Shown: in pieces, positions 17,144 to 24,691 of the stretch
How positions within the stretch are numbered: position 1 is the first letter of the stretch
How the letters are laid out: each line of letters starts with the position of its first letter
Notes under the pieces: generated by a model
What the model was told of the DNA's origin: nothing
Seen by the model: the letters and a program-made list of their open reading frames with translations, nothing else
Database searches by the model: none
Position numbers and translations under genes: made by a program
Origin: Alicyclobacillus shizuokensis NBRC 103103
Lineage (GTDB): Bacteria > Bacillota > Bacilli > Alicyclobacillales > Alicyclobacillaceae
Assembly (NCBI RefSeq): GCF_001552255.1
Contig: NZ_BCQV01000034.1
Coordinates: forward strand, 1 to 52,483
Length of the DNA: 52,483 nt
Reading direction: 5' to 3'

Positions 17144-17170
17144 GCGGGGCAGGGCATACGCCTGCCCCGC
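17144..17170. terminator. Hairpin between convergent fabF-like and BadH-like genes
   Basis: A perfect 10-bp stem GCGGGGCAGG / CCTGCCCCGC with a 7-base loop. There is no T tract on either side, so it may stop transcription weakly or protect 3' ends. Confidence 0.5.
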
Positions 17171-17200
17171 TGGCTTGATCTGGCCGATTGCGGTTCAACT

Positions 17201-17947
17201 TCACACCATGGTCAATCCGCCGGAGACGGAGAGCACCTGTCCCGTGATCTGAGAGGCTGCACCGCTGGCCAAGAACACGATAGCTTCCGCCACGTCCCGT
17301 GGCTCGGCAATCTTCCGCAGGGGAATGCGGCGTATCATCTTGTCAATCAGCTTCTGTGCGTCTTCATCTTCGCTGTTGACCGCCAGGATGCGCGTGCGCG
17401 TGGGACCAGGGGAGACGCAGTTGACTCGAACGCGGTATCGCGCTGTCTCTTGGGCAATGGATTTGGAAAACGCCACCACACCGCCTTTGCTGGCCGCGTA
17501 TACCGCTTCGCCCGCCATGCCAACGCGCCCGGCATCGGACACCACGTTCACGATGCTACCAGATTCGGCTGCCACCATATCGCCCAATACCGCCCGCGTT
17601 GTGTAGATGACACCCCACAGGTTGGTATCGACAACGCGTCTCCAGTAGTCGGCGTCCTCGTCAAGGAACCGGGACGTCAGGGTGTAGCCGGCGTTGTTCA
17701 CCAAAATGTCGACGGTGCCGAACCCCGCCGCCAGTTGCTGATAGGCTGTCTTGACCTGCTCTTCACTGCCGACATCGACGGTCTGTCCGAAGACCCGTCC
17801 ACCGAGGGCCGAGACCGCCTTCTGCACGCTGTCCGCGTGCAAGGCCCAGATGGCGACTTCGTATCCCCGTTCCAGGAACAACTCGGCGGCCGCAAAGCCG
17901 ATGCCCTGGGCTCCTCCGGTGATGAGAACCCGTTTCTTCCTTGCCAT
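17201..17947 (-). CDS. BadH-like SDR (2-hydroxycyclohexanecarboxyl-CoA dehydrogenase-type)
   Basis: A 248-residue SDR with ITGGAQGIG at 9-17, NNAG at 84-87, Ser137, Tyr150 and Lys154. The stretch SDAGRVGMAGEAVYAASKGG and the ending ITGQVLSVSGGLTMV are very close to what I recall of BadH, the NAD-dependent 2-hydroxycyclohexane-1-carboxyl-CoA dehydrogenase of Rhodopseudomonas benzoate degradation. Predicted product: a cyclic beta-keto acyl-CoA. ATG 17947 overlaps the stop of the IpdB-like gene (TGATG), so translation is coupled. Last gene of the operon. Many SDRs are annotated loosely, so the substrate ring is a hypothesis; the operon context supports it. Confidence 0.75.
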   Translation of the reverse strand: MARKKRVLITGGAQGIGFAAAELFLERGYEVAIWALHADSVQKAVSALGGRVFGQTVDVGSEEQVKTAYQQLAAGFGTVDILVNNAGYTLTSRFLDEDADYWRRVVDTNLWGVIYTTRAVLGDMVAAESGSIVNVVSDAGRVGMAGEAVYAASKGGVVAFSKSIAQETARYRVRVNCVSPGPTRTRILAVNSEDEDAQKLIDKMIRRIPLRKIAEPRDVAEAIVFLASGAASQITGQVLSVSGGLTMV

Positions 17948-18807
17948 CAGCCGAGTTTCCCCAATCGCGGCCAGGCGGCATGCAGTGCCTGGCGCTCCCT
18001 TTCGTAGATGCTGACAAACCGCTCGGCGGCTTCGGGCCCAGAGAGAAGCTCCAGCTTGCGGACCTCGAGCGGATCGGCATCGCGGATAATTTGCACGTCT
18101 TCCTCAGTCGGGGGTTCTGTCACCGGTATGGAGCTGGGAGCATGGATCTCAAAACCGCTCTTCTCCTGCACTTCCTCCAACGTGACCCCGGGATGCAGGG
18201 AGCGGACGGCCATCGTGCCGTCGGGACCGGTGAAGTCGAACACGCCCAGGTCGGTTACCAGGACGCTCGGGGCGCCATGCTCTCCCAGCGTAGCATCCCG
18301 ATCCGGTCCCGTGCCGGCGCCGCTGCGAAAATCGACCTGTTCCACGACCGTGCGCCGGCTGTGCGTCAGCACGTAGTAAAAGATCTGCGACAGGTGGCTC
18401 GTATCCTCCGGGATACCGCGCGAACCGACCATTGCCACCTTGGGCTGGTGCCAGTCGCCGATCACGCTGATGTTCGTGTTCCCGTGCCGGTCAATCTGTG
18501 CCGGATTGATCCAGATGCGAAAACGGTCGGTGAAGATGGCGTCGAAAATCTCCTCCATGGTCAAGGGGATGCCGCGCTGTGCGTCGGTGAGAAACTGACC
18601 CAAACTGAGCGTGGGCATCGGCGTGACCTCCATCCCTGATTCCGGCGTGGCCAAAACGGCCAGGTCGGGCGCGTAGCGCGCCTTGGCCAACAGTGCGGAC
18701 AATGCCCCGAAGGCCGTGACCGAACTGACCATGACTTCGCCGCTGAATTGGCGTGCCATGGTGGTGATGAGGAACTCGTCCAATGCGTACCTCTCATCCA
18801 GTGGCAT
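17947..18807 (-). CDS. IpdB-like CoA-transferase-fold subunit (ring-cleaving hydrolase beta subunit)
   Basis: A 286-residue beta subunit of the CoA-transferase superfamily that resembles IpdB of Mycobacterium more than acetate/3-oxoacid CoA-transferases. Shared stretches as I recall them: IDRHGNTNISVIG, VGSRGIPEDTSH, VTDLGVFDFTGPDGTM and RSLHPGVTLEEVQ. IpdAB hydrolyses a C-C bond in the last ring of cholesterol (COCHEA-CoA) instead of moving CoA. Class I CoA-transferases carry a catalytic Glu in this subunit; I see no S-E-N-G-type motif here. ATG 18807 with AAAGGAG seven bases upstream. Works with the IpdA-like subunit 36 bases upstream. Confidence 0.75.
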   Translation of the reverse strand: MPLDERYALDEFLITTMARQFSGEVMVSSVTAFGALSALLAKARYAPDLAVLATPESGMEVTPMPTLSLGQFLTDAQRGIPLTMEEIFDAIFTDRFRIWINPAQIDRHGNTNISVIGDWHQPKVAMVGSRGIPEDTSHLSQIFYYVLTHSRRTVVEQVDFRSGAGTGPDRDATLGEHGAPSVLVTDLGVFDFTGPDGTMAVRSLHPGVTLEEVQEKSGFEIHAPSSIPVTEPPTEEDVQIIRDADPLEVRKLELLSGPEAAERFVSIYERERQALHAAWPRLGKLG

Positions 18808-18843
18808 CGTGATTCTCCTTTCCGGGAGGGTGTGCCCTTGATC

Positions 18844-19707
18844 TCAAACCTTCAAGCGGGCGAGCAGTGCCTCGACGCCGCCCTGCCGTTCAAGGTAGCG
18901 GGATTGATCCGTGTAGATGTATTGATCCGCATACGCGCGCCACGCATCGTCGTTGGCCGAGTACCTCAGGTAGTCCTGCAGGTGGCGCAGGTCCGCTCGG
19001 TAGTCGGGTGCGCAGCCGGTGGGATGCGCGCCCCACGGGAGCTCGACGACGCCGGTGGTATGCACGCGCAGGATCTGGACGTCGCGCCCGTAACGCTGCA
19101 GCTCGTCGGAGGAGATGATGCGCTCGCACGACATATACGTCCGGCGCGCCGCCTTCGCGCAAAGCACATCCACGTGGCCATCGCCAAGGATCACGCCGTT
19201 GCCTTTGGCGTCCGCGTAATTCACATGGATGAGAGCGACGTCCGGCTTGAGGGCGGGCACCGCGACCAACTCCTCGCCGTGGAACGGGTCTTTGAAGCGC
19301 CGGAAGGAGGTGTTGACCGACAGCACGTCGGTAGCCAGCCCCGCGTGGGTGGGGAGGAAGGGAACCCGCTTGATGGTGGCATCCAGCCCGGCCATCACGG
19401 TGTATTCGGTCCACTCCTCGAAACGGAGCGCCTGTTGTTGACGGGCGCGGCGAAAGTGGGGGGCGAGCCCCAAAACCTCAAAGCCGACGAACGCGTAAAT
19501 GACTTCGGATACAGATCCCGTGCCAATCAGCAGGTCCACATCCGGCCCGCCGACATCGACGATAAGGCGCAGGTCTTTCACGGAGCTGCGCGCGAGTGCT
19601 CGTATCAAGGCCATCGGCTTGCGGGAGAGTGACGAGCCGCCGATGGCCACGGTGGAGCCATTCGGAATGTCGGCCACCACCTGGTCAACGGTCATCCGCT
19701 TGTCCAA
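18844..19707 (-). CDS. IpdA-like CoA-transferase-fold subunit (ring-cleaving hydrolase alpha subunit)
   Basis: The alpha subunit pairs with the IpdB-like protein. IpdA-like features: a start of the form MDKRMTVDQVV, a glycine-rich IAIGGSSLSRKPMAL-like loop (GGSSLSRKPMAL), VGGPDVDLL, RTYMSCERIISSDEL and the ending WGAHPTGCAPDY. Glu101 in EEWTEYTVMAGL falls where IpdA keeps a Glu thought to act in hydrolysis. I chose TTG 19707 because an almost perfect Shine-Dalgarno (AAGGAAGGTGATC) lies just upstream and the N-terminus then lines up with IpdA; a GTG at 19728 is in frame but lies in front of that site. 287 residues. Preceded by a hairpin at 19741-19778. Confidence 0.75.
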   Translation of the reverse strand: MDKRMTVDQVVADIPNGSTVAIGGSSLSRKPMALIRALARSSVKDLRLIVDVGGPDVDLLIGTGSVSEVIYAFVGFEVLGLAPHFRRARQQQALRFEEWTEYTVMAGLDATIKRVPFLPTHAGLATDVLSVNTSFRRFKDPFHGEELVAVPALKPDVALIHVNYADAKGNGVILGDGHVDVLCAKAARRTYMSCERIISSDELQRYGRDVQILRVHTTGVVELPWGAHPTGCAPDYRADLRHLQDYLRYSANDDAWRAYADQYIYTDQSRYLERQGGVEALLARLKV

Positions 19708-19740
19708 TCTGATCACCTTCCTTGGCACACTGAAATGCCG

Positions 19741-19778
19741 GCTGTTGCAGGGACGTGACAGGTCTGGCCTGCAACAGC
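19741..19778. repeat. 11-bp perfect inverted repeat inside the IpdAB-like operon
   Basis: GCTGTTGCAGG (19741-19751) and CCTGCAACAGC (19768-19778) with a 16-base loop. It lies in the largest gap of the operon, between the FabL-like SDR and the IpdA-like gene. In RNA it makes a stable hairpin without a T tract: a processing or differential-expression site, or an operator. Confidence 0.6.
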
Positions 19779-19799
19779 CATAGGCCGTCGAGCAGCCGG

Positions 19800-20597
19800 T
19801 TACGGGCGCAAGTCTTTGGTGGTCTCAAACGGCCCCGAGGTATGGGTCAGTCCACCGTCTACTCGTATCACCTGACCGGTGATGAATCGGGACAGGTCGC
19901 TGGCCAAAAAGACGGCGACGTCGGCCACGTCCTTAGGTGTGGCCAACCGGCCGAGCGGGGTGTGTCGACTGACCTCGCGCTCAAACTGCGCGTACGAATC
20001 GCCCATGTAGTAGCGGGCGGAATCGGTTGCCACCACGCCTGGAGCCAACGCGTTGCAGGTGATGCCGCGCGGCCCCAGTTCATAGGACAGGTAGCGAGTC
20101 AGGGTCTCCACGGCCGCCTTGGCCGAGCCGATGGATCCGTACAGCGGCAGGGTGAAGTCGGTACCGTGCCCGGTCACGGTGATGATGCGGCCGTCCCGAC
20201 CCTGCATGAGCGGTACCGCCAGTTGGACGGAGGTTACGAGCGCGTTGATCAACAGACGATAGGTCCGGTCGATGTGGTGCGGCTTCATCTGCAGCACCGG
20301 CTTGAACGCGGTGGCGGCGGCGTTGGCCATGAAGATGTCGAGCCGGCCGTAGGTTTCGCCGACCACCTGAAACATCCGCTCGATATCCTCGCTGGATTCC
20401 AAATCGGCCTGGACCGCTACGCTGCGCCGGCCCAGGGATTGAATCTCTCGCACAACCTCCTGTGCCAGGTCGGCCTGTCGATTGTAATGCACCACCACGT
20501 CCGCACCCGCCTGCGCCATAGCGACAGCAGAGGCGCGGCCAATGCCGCGTGAACTCCCAGTGATCAGGGCAATCTTTCCAGCCAGCAGGTCGTTCAT
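19800..20597 (-). CDS. FabL-like SDR (enoyl reductase-type active site)
   Basis: A 265-residue SDR: ITGSSRGIG at 12-20, NAAATAFKPVLQM near 92-104, and Tyr153 followed by Lys160 (PLYGSIGSAKAA), a Y-x6-K spacing. That spacing and the NAA-x-x-x-KPVLQM region are those of FabL/FabI enoyl-ACP reductases rather than FabG (Y-x3-K). The usual SDR Ser is replaced (VTGHG). It may therefore reduce a C=C bond of an enoyl thioester, perhaps of a cyclic substrate. The ATG at 20597 overlaps the stop of the upstream SDR (ATGA). FabL itself works on ACP; the context here favours CoA, as inference. Confidence 0.72.
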   Translation of the reverse strand: MNDLLAGKIALITGSSRGIGRASAVAMAQAGADVVVHYNRQADLAQEVVREIQSLGRRSVAVQADLESSEDIERMFQVVGETYGRLDIFMANAAATAFKPVLQMKPHHIDRTYRLLINALVTSVQLAVPLMQGRDGRIITVTGHGTDFTLPLYGSIGSAKAAVETLTRYLSYELGPRGITCNALAPGVVATDSARYYMGDSYAQFEREVSRHTPLGRLATPKDVADVAVFLASDLSRFITGQVIRVDGGLTHTSGPFETTKDLRP

Positions 20598-21385
20598 GAG
20601 GTCAAACCCTTTCCAAGCCATTCTCCACCGTCAATCACGAACACCTCGCCGTTGACAAAATCCGCGTAGGGAGAGAGCAGATAGGTGGCAGCGTTGGCGA
20701 TTTCGGACGGATCGGCAAAGCGGCCAACTGGGATCTTGGCTTTCAGACGCGCTTCGTCGGCCGGATCGGCCCACAATGGGCGTGCGCCTTCGGTGTCGGT
20801 CGGACCCGGGCAAACGGCGTTCACACGGATGCCGTAGTGCGCCCACTCGACAGCCAGGGTGCGCGTCATGGCGACCACTCCCGCCTTGGCTGCCACCGAG
20901 TGCACGGTCCGCGGGCCCCCTGTCCACGCGTAGCTGGCGACGATGGAGAGGATGCGGCCGCCGTTTTTCGACTCGATCATCTTGAGACCGGCCGCCCGCG
21001 TGCAGTAAAAGGTGCCATTGAGCACGGACCCCACAACGGCGTTCCAGCCGTTGACGGAGAGCTTCTCGCTGTCCACGATGAAGTTCCCGGCCGCGGAGTT
21101 GACGAGCATGTCCAGCCGGCCGGTTTTCTCCACCGCTGTGTTCATCAAGTGTTCGACCTGCTCCGGATCGCGGACGTCGGTCGGTACGGCGAACGCTTCG
21201 CCCCCGGCGCTCTGGATTTCCGCCACGGCCTTCTCCAGGTGTTCGGGATTGCGACTGGCCAGGGCCACGCGCGCTCCCAGGTTCGAAAGATATTTGGCGA
21301 TGGCGAAACCGATGCCCGTGCCGCCGCCGGTGATGACGGCGGTCTGGCCACGGAACGTGTCATTGGGCAACATGGGTTTGTGCAT
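20594..21385 (-). CDS. 2,4-dienoyl-CoA reductase-like SDR
   Basis: A 263-residue SDR of the DECR type: ITGGGTGIGFAIA at 18-30, NSAAGNFIVDSEKLS at 96-110, LNGTFYCTRA, and VHSVAAKAGVVAMTRTLA (Lys167), where the classical Tyr is missing as in peroxisomal and mitochondrial dienoyl-CoA reductases. PGPTDTEGA and the NGEVFVIDGGEWL ending agree. It should reduce a conjugated dienoyl-CoA with NADPH. ATG 21385 with GGGGA about seven bases upstream is a better start than upstream in-frame codons, which would give a basic, unrelated leader. It overlaps the next gene by 4 bases and follows the crotonase by 43. Confidence 0.8.
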   Translation of the reverse strand: MHKPMLPNDTFRGQTAVITGGGTGIGFAIAKYLSNLGARVALASRNPEHLEKAVAEIQSAGGEAFAVPTDVRDPEQVEHLMNTAVEKTGRLDMLVNSAAGNFIVDSEKLSVNGWNAVVGSVLNGTFYCTRAAGLKMIESKNGGRILSIVASYAWTGGPRTVHSVAAKAGVVAMTRTLAVEWAHYGIRVNAVCPGPTDTEGARPLWADPADEARLKAKIPVGRFADPSEIANAATYLLSPYADFVNGEVFVIDGGEWLGKGLTS

Positions 21386-21428
21386 ATGAGTTTCCCCTTT
21401 CCGATGTGTTCTCCCGCTGGGTGACGCT

Positions 21429-22223
21429 TCATTGACCTGTGAAGTGGGGTTCACGTTTTTCCAGAAACGCCCTGACCGCCTCTTGGTGATCTTGTGTCTT
21501 CGCGAGCCGGTCTTGGGCTTCCCGTTCAAATACCACGGTTTCTTCCAAGGAATGGGCCACTGCCAGGTCGTACAGGCGGCGGATTTCCGCGTACGCCCGA
21601 GTCGGACCAGCCGCTAGCTCGGCGAGCAGGGTGCGCGCCTCTTCCCACGCCTCATCCAGAGAGGCGTTGACTTTGGCCGCGAGCCCCAGGGCAACGGCTT
21701 CCTCAGGCGTCAGGGCGCTGCCGCGCAGCGTGAGGGACAGCGCACGGGCGTGGCCGATGGCACGGGCGAGCAGGAAGGTGACCGCCGTGTCGGGGGCGAG
21801 CCCCACTTTCACGAACACCGGCGAAAGATTCGATTTGCTGTGCAGGATGCGAAAGTCTGCGGCCAACACCAACGCCAGGCCGCCGCCGACAGCCGCGCCG
21901 TTGACCAGAGCCACAGTGGGTTGAGGTAACGAGCGCAGGCGCCGAACAATCGGTATGTACCCCTCCTCGACGACGCGCCCCAACTCGGGACCGTTGGTCT
22001 CGTAATAATCGGCCAGTTCCCGCACATCCTGGCCGACGCAAAAGGCGCGTCCGGCTCCCGTTATGAGCACAGCCCGAATATTCGGGTCTTTGGCCACCCG
22101 GTCCAACGCGTGCAGCAACTCGCGGCGCATGGTTTGCGTCAGCGCGTTCAGAGCGTCTGGACGGTTCAGGGTCACGGTGGCGACAGCGCCATCGACCTGA
22201 TATTGAATTTCCTGATAATCCAT
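21429..22223 (-). CDS. PaaG-like crotonase-fold isomerase
   Basis: A 264-residue crotonase-fold protein with the oxyanion loop RAFCVGQDV and GAAVGGGLALVLAADFR. The two glutamates that enoyl-CoA hydratases need are absent: the sites read GGGLALV and PVFVKVG. An Asp is present at 145 (GLAPDTAVTF), the position of the catalytic Asp in PaaG-type isomerases. So double-bond or ring isomerisation is more likely than hydration. ATG 22223 with GGGGAGG six bases upstream; first gene of the six-gene operon. It closely resembles neither EchA20 nor BadI. Substrate inferred: a cyclic or conjugated enoyl-CoA. Confidence 0.78.
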   Translation of the reverse strand: MDYQEIQYQVDGAVATVTLNRPDALNALTQTMRRELLHALDRVAKDPNIRAVLITGAGRAFCVGQDVRELADYYETNGPELGRVVEEGYIPIVRRLRSLPQPTVALVNGAAVGGGLALVLAADFRILHSKSNLSPVFVKVGLAPDTAVTFLLARAIGHARALSLTLRGSALTPEEAVALGLAAKVNASLDEAWEEARTLLAELAAGPTRAYAEIRRLYDLAVAHSLEETVVFEREAQDRLAKTQDHQEAVRAFLEKREPHFTGQ

Positions 22224-22317
22224 TCGCAACCTCCCCAACATGACAGACGTCCAACCAACAGCTTGTCCCCATGCCGAGCGAACGTGTTCGAGGGGCTCGG
22301 GGAACCATTCCTATTTT

Positions 22318-22323
22318 ATTATA
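22318..22323 (-). promoter_or_regulatory. Putative -10 for the IpdAB-like operon
   Basis: TATAAT on the minus strand (22323 to 22318) in an AT-rich patch 95 bases before the crotonase start. The best -35-like hexamer (TTGTCC, 22343-22338) is only 14 bases away, so a regulated promoter or a different -35 is likely. An imperfect palindrome CGAAC-GT-GTTCG follows at 22279-22290. Confidence 0.35.
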
Positions 22324-22438
22324 AAAGCCGAGCCCATGGACAACCCGAGCGTCGGGGAGCGACCAGCGCTTTGGACCGTGTGTTCGCCGAGGATGGACCG
22401 GCTGATGTCTCAGCCGAATCCGCGGCCGGGCCGCTGGG

Positions 22439-23188
22439 TCAGGTGTGGTAGGCGGGCTCCCCGAGCAGCTCGGGAATCGTGGAAAACGTATAACCTTCTC
22501 GACGCAGCACTTGAACGATATGAGGCAAGGCGTCCACTGTGTCCTGTAAGCTTTCTCCCCGTCCGCCGGCTGAGTGCATAAGAACGATGGCTTCGGGTGC
22601 AATATGCGACAACACGTTGCTGGCCACCTGGGCGCTGGTTAACCCCGACCAATCGAGACTGTCGACGTTCCAGAGCAGCAGTTTCATGTCTAGTTGCTGA
22701 ATCACGTCGATCACGGTGCGATTGATGGCCCCATAGGGAGGGCGCAGAAATCGCGGGTTAAGGTTGACTGTGCGCATGATGGTCTCGTTGGTTGTGGTGA
22801 TTTCGCTGCGAATGCGCTCTCTGGGCAGCTTGGTCAGGTTAGGGTGATGATAGCTGTGGTTGGCCACCACGTGTCCCTCGCGGACGATTCGTTGCAGGAC
22901 ATCGGGGGAGGCTTCCACTCGCTGCCCGACACAACAGAACGTCGCCTTCACCTTCAAGTCGGACAACACAGACAAGATGCGTGGCGTCCATTCGTTGTCG
23001 GGTCCGTCATCAAAGGTCAGGGCCACTGTCCGGCGCTGGTTGGGACCGTGCAGAATGACCAGATTGGGGTATCGGCTGTGCCAGTCAATGTGCTGCGACC
23101 TCGGAGGGCGTTCGCTTGAACTCTCTGCGCCGTGTCTATGCGGTGCGGGTTGCTGACGGTTCCATACCCATCCGTCGACTGTGAACAA
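22439..23188 (-). CDS. Polysaccharide deacetylase (NodB homology domain)
   Basis: Carbohydrate esterase family 4 enzyme that removes N-acetyl groups from peptidoglycan or another glycan with a metal ion. Motif 1 is TFDDGPD, motif 2 is NHSYHHPNL (metal His pair), motif 3 is RPPYG, and the ending has IVLMHSAG with the catalytic His. I propose TTG 23188, five bases after a run of nine G that acts as ribosome-binding site (249 residues). The frame is open upstream to 23362 without a better start. There is no clear signal peptide from this start, which is odd for a CE4 protein and leaves the start uncertain. Divergent from argJ. Confidence 0.85.
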   Translation of the reverse strand: MFTVDGWVWNRQQPAPHRHGAESSSERPPRSQHIDWHSRYPNLVILHGPNQRRTVALTFDDGPDNEWTPRILSVLSDLKVKATFCCVGQRVEASPDVLQRIVREGHVVANHSYHHPNLTKLPRERIRSEITTTNETIMRTVNLNPRFLRPPYGAINRTVIDVIQQLDMKLLLWNVDSLDWSGLTSAQVASNVLSHIAPEAIVLMHSAGGRGESLQDTVDALPHIVQVLRREGYTFSTIPELLGEPAYHT

Positions 23189-23193
23189 TTGCA

Positions 23194-23202
23194 CCCCCCC
23201 CC
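23194..23202 (-). repeat. Nine-base G tract at the start of the deacetylase gene
   Basis: AAAAGGGGGGGGGTGCAATTG on the minus strand, one base over the strict limit if written whole, so given here as A4-G9-TGCAA before TTG 23188. The tract is either the Shine-Dalgarno itself or, if translation starts upstream, lies inside the coding frame. Slipped-strand changes would alter expression. Confidence 0.5.
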
Positions 23203-23376
23203 TTTTATCGTCTTTAAGATACGGGCGATGATCTGGTGAGGTTCCACACTTTTTTATCCGAACTACAATTTTTCTCTCGACCGGTAATGGTCTGAGGTAG
23301 TAACCTATACACGTGTGTGCGACGCAGGTCGTAGTGGACGCCGAATCATAGTTCTGAAACATCTCGGGAATGGTGG

Positions 23377-24609
23377 GTGCACAAACACATGGAATGGATA
23401 CATGGCGGCGTGACGGCGCCGCAGGGGTTCTTGGCCGCGGCTGCGCGGGCGGGAGTCAAGGCTTCGGGAGCAGATGACCTGGCTGTGGTCTTGAGCGAGG
23501 CAGACGCGAGCGCAGCAGGCGTGTTTACGACTAACGTTGTGCAAGCCGCTCCCGTTCATTGGTCCCGCTCCATCGTCCACAGGCGTGGCCGCGCGCGTGC
23601 TGTGCTGCTGAACAGCGGTAACGCGAACGCCTGCACGGGACGGCAAGGCGATGCCGACGTCCGGGCGATGGCGGCAACAGCGGCCCGTCTCCTGTCCATA
23701 CAGCCTGAGGACGTATTGGTGGCCTCGACCGGCGTGATTGGCGTGCCCCTGCCCATGGATTTAGTGTTGGATGGAATGGGCCGTTTGGGTGCTGCCTTGG
23801 CGCGGGGACCGGCCGCAGATGCCCGGGCGGCGGACGCTATTCGTACGACAGACACCGTGATGAAGCAGGCGGCCATCCGTTTTCCGCTGCGGGGCAGGGT
23901 TGTGACTATCGGGGGGATGGCCAAGGGGTCGGGGATGATTCACCCCAACATGGCCACGATGTTGGCTGTTCTTACCACGGATGCAGAGGTGGCGCCCGAT
24001 GTGCTGCAGACAGCCCTGGCGGACGGGGTCGATGCTTCCTTCAACATGCTCTCCATCGACGGCGACACCAGCACCAATGACAGTGTGTTTGTCCTGGCCA
24101 ACGGCGCATCCGGGGTGGAAATTGCTCGAGAATCGGATGCCTATGCGCAATTTTCGCGAGCGTTGACAGCGGTCATGGTATCGTTGGCGAAGCAGATTGC
24201 CCGCGATGGGGAGGGAGCCACCAAGCTGCTGGAGGTCAAGGTTGTCGGCGCCCAGGATACTGAGGCGGCGCGCCGTTTGGCCAAATCGGTGGTGTCCTCG
24301 AATCTGGTGAAGTCCGCGATGTTCGGTCGCGACGCCAACTGGGGACGGGTGCTGGCGGCTCTCGGCTACAGCGGGGTGCAATTCGACCCGCAGCGGGTGC
24401 GTGTGGATTTTGTGAGCCCATATGGCCAGATTCTGTTGTTGGAGAACGGAGAACCGGTGTCCTTCTCGGAAACGGAGGCCAGACGGGTGTTGAGCGCCGA
24501 CGAGGTGCAGGTGTGCGTGGCCCTGAACGCGGGAGACGGCATGGCTGTCGCCTGGGGGTGCGATTTGACCTATGACTACGTACGCATCAACGCCGATTAT
24601 CGCACGTGA
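23377..24609 (+). CDS. argJ: Bifunctional glutamate N-acetyltransferase / ornithine acetyltransferase
   Basis: Arginine-pathway enzyme that recycles the acetyl group from N-acetylornithine to glutamate; some also use acetyl-CoA. Made as a precursor that cuts itself before Thr194 in the conserved KGSGMIHPNMATML. Other family features: LLNSGNANACTG, STGVIGVPLPM and the ending YDYVRINADYRT. 410 residues from GTG 23377; ATG 23389 is a possible alternative start. It stands alone, without argC/argB/argD, so the rest of the pathway is elsewhere. Intact. Confidence 0.95.
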   Translation: MHKHMEWIHGGVTAPQGFLAAAARAGVKASGADDLAVVLSEADASAAGVFTTNVVQAAPVHWSRSIVHRRGRARAVLLNSGNANACTGRQGDADVRAMAATAARLLSIQPEDVLVASTGVIGVPLPMDLVLDGMGRLGAALARGPAADARAADAIRTTDTVMKQAAIRFPLRGRVVTIGGMAKGSGMIHPNMATMLAVLTTDAEVAPDVLQTALADGVDASFNMLSIDGDTSTNDSVFVLANGASGVEIARESDAYAQFSRALTAVMVSLAKQIARDGEGATKLLEVKVVGAQDTEAARRLAKSVVSSNLVKSAMFGRDANWGRVLAALGYSGVQFDPQRVRVDFVSPYGQILLLENGEPVSFSETEARRVLSADEVQVCVALNAGDGMAVAWGCDLTYDYVRINADYRT

Positions 24610-24627
24610 TCGGCCCGGTCTTGAGGT

Positions 24628-24657
24628 TTGACGGCAACCAATAAGGCAGAATATAAT
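24628..24657 (+). promoter_or_regulatory. Promoter of corA
   Basis: TTGACG (24628-24633), 18-base spacer, perfect TATAAT (24652-24657), 35 bases before the start codon. Confidence 0.6.
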
Positions 24658-24691
24658 GTCGAAATGGCAGCAATGCGAGGAGGCGAGGTCC

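Noticed and set aside
22279-22290. CGAAC-GT-GTTCG upstream of the IpdAB-like operon, similar to a LexA box
   Set aside because: The Bacillota SOS box is CGAAC-N4-GTTCG; here only two bases separate the arms and no SOS gene follows.
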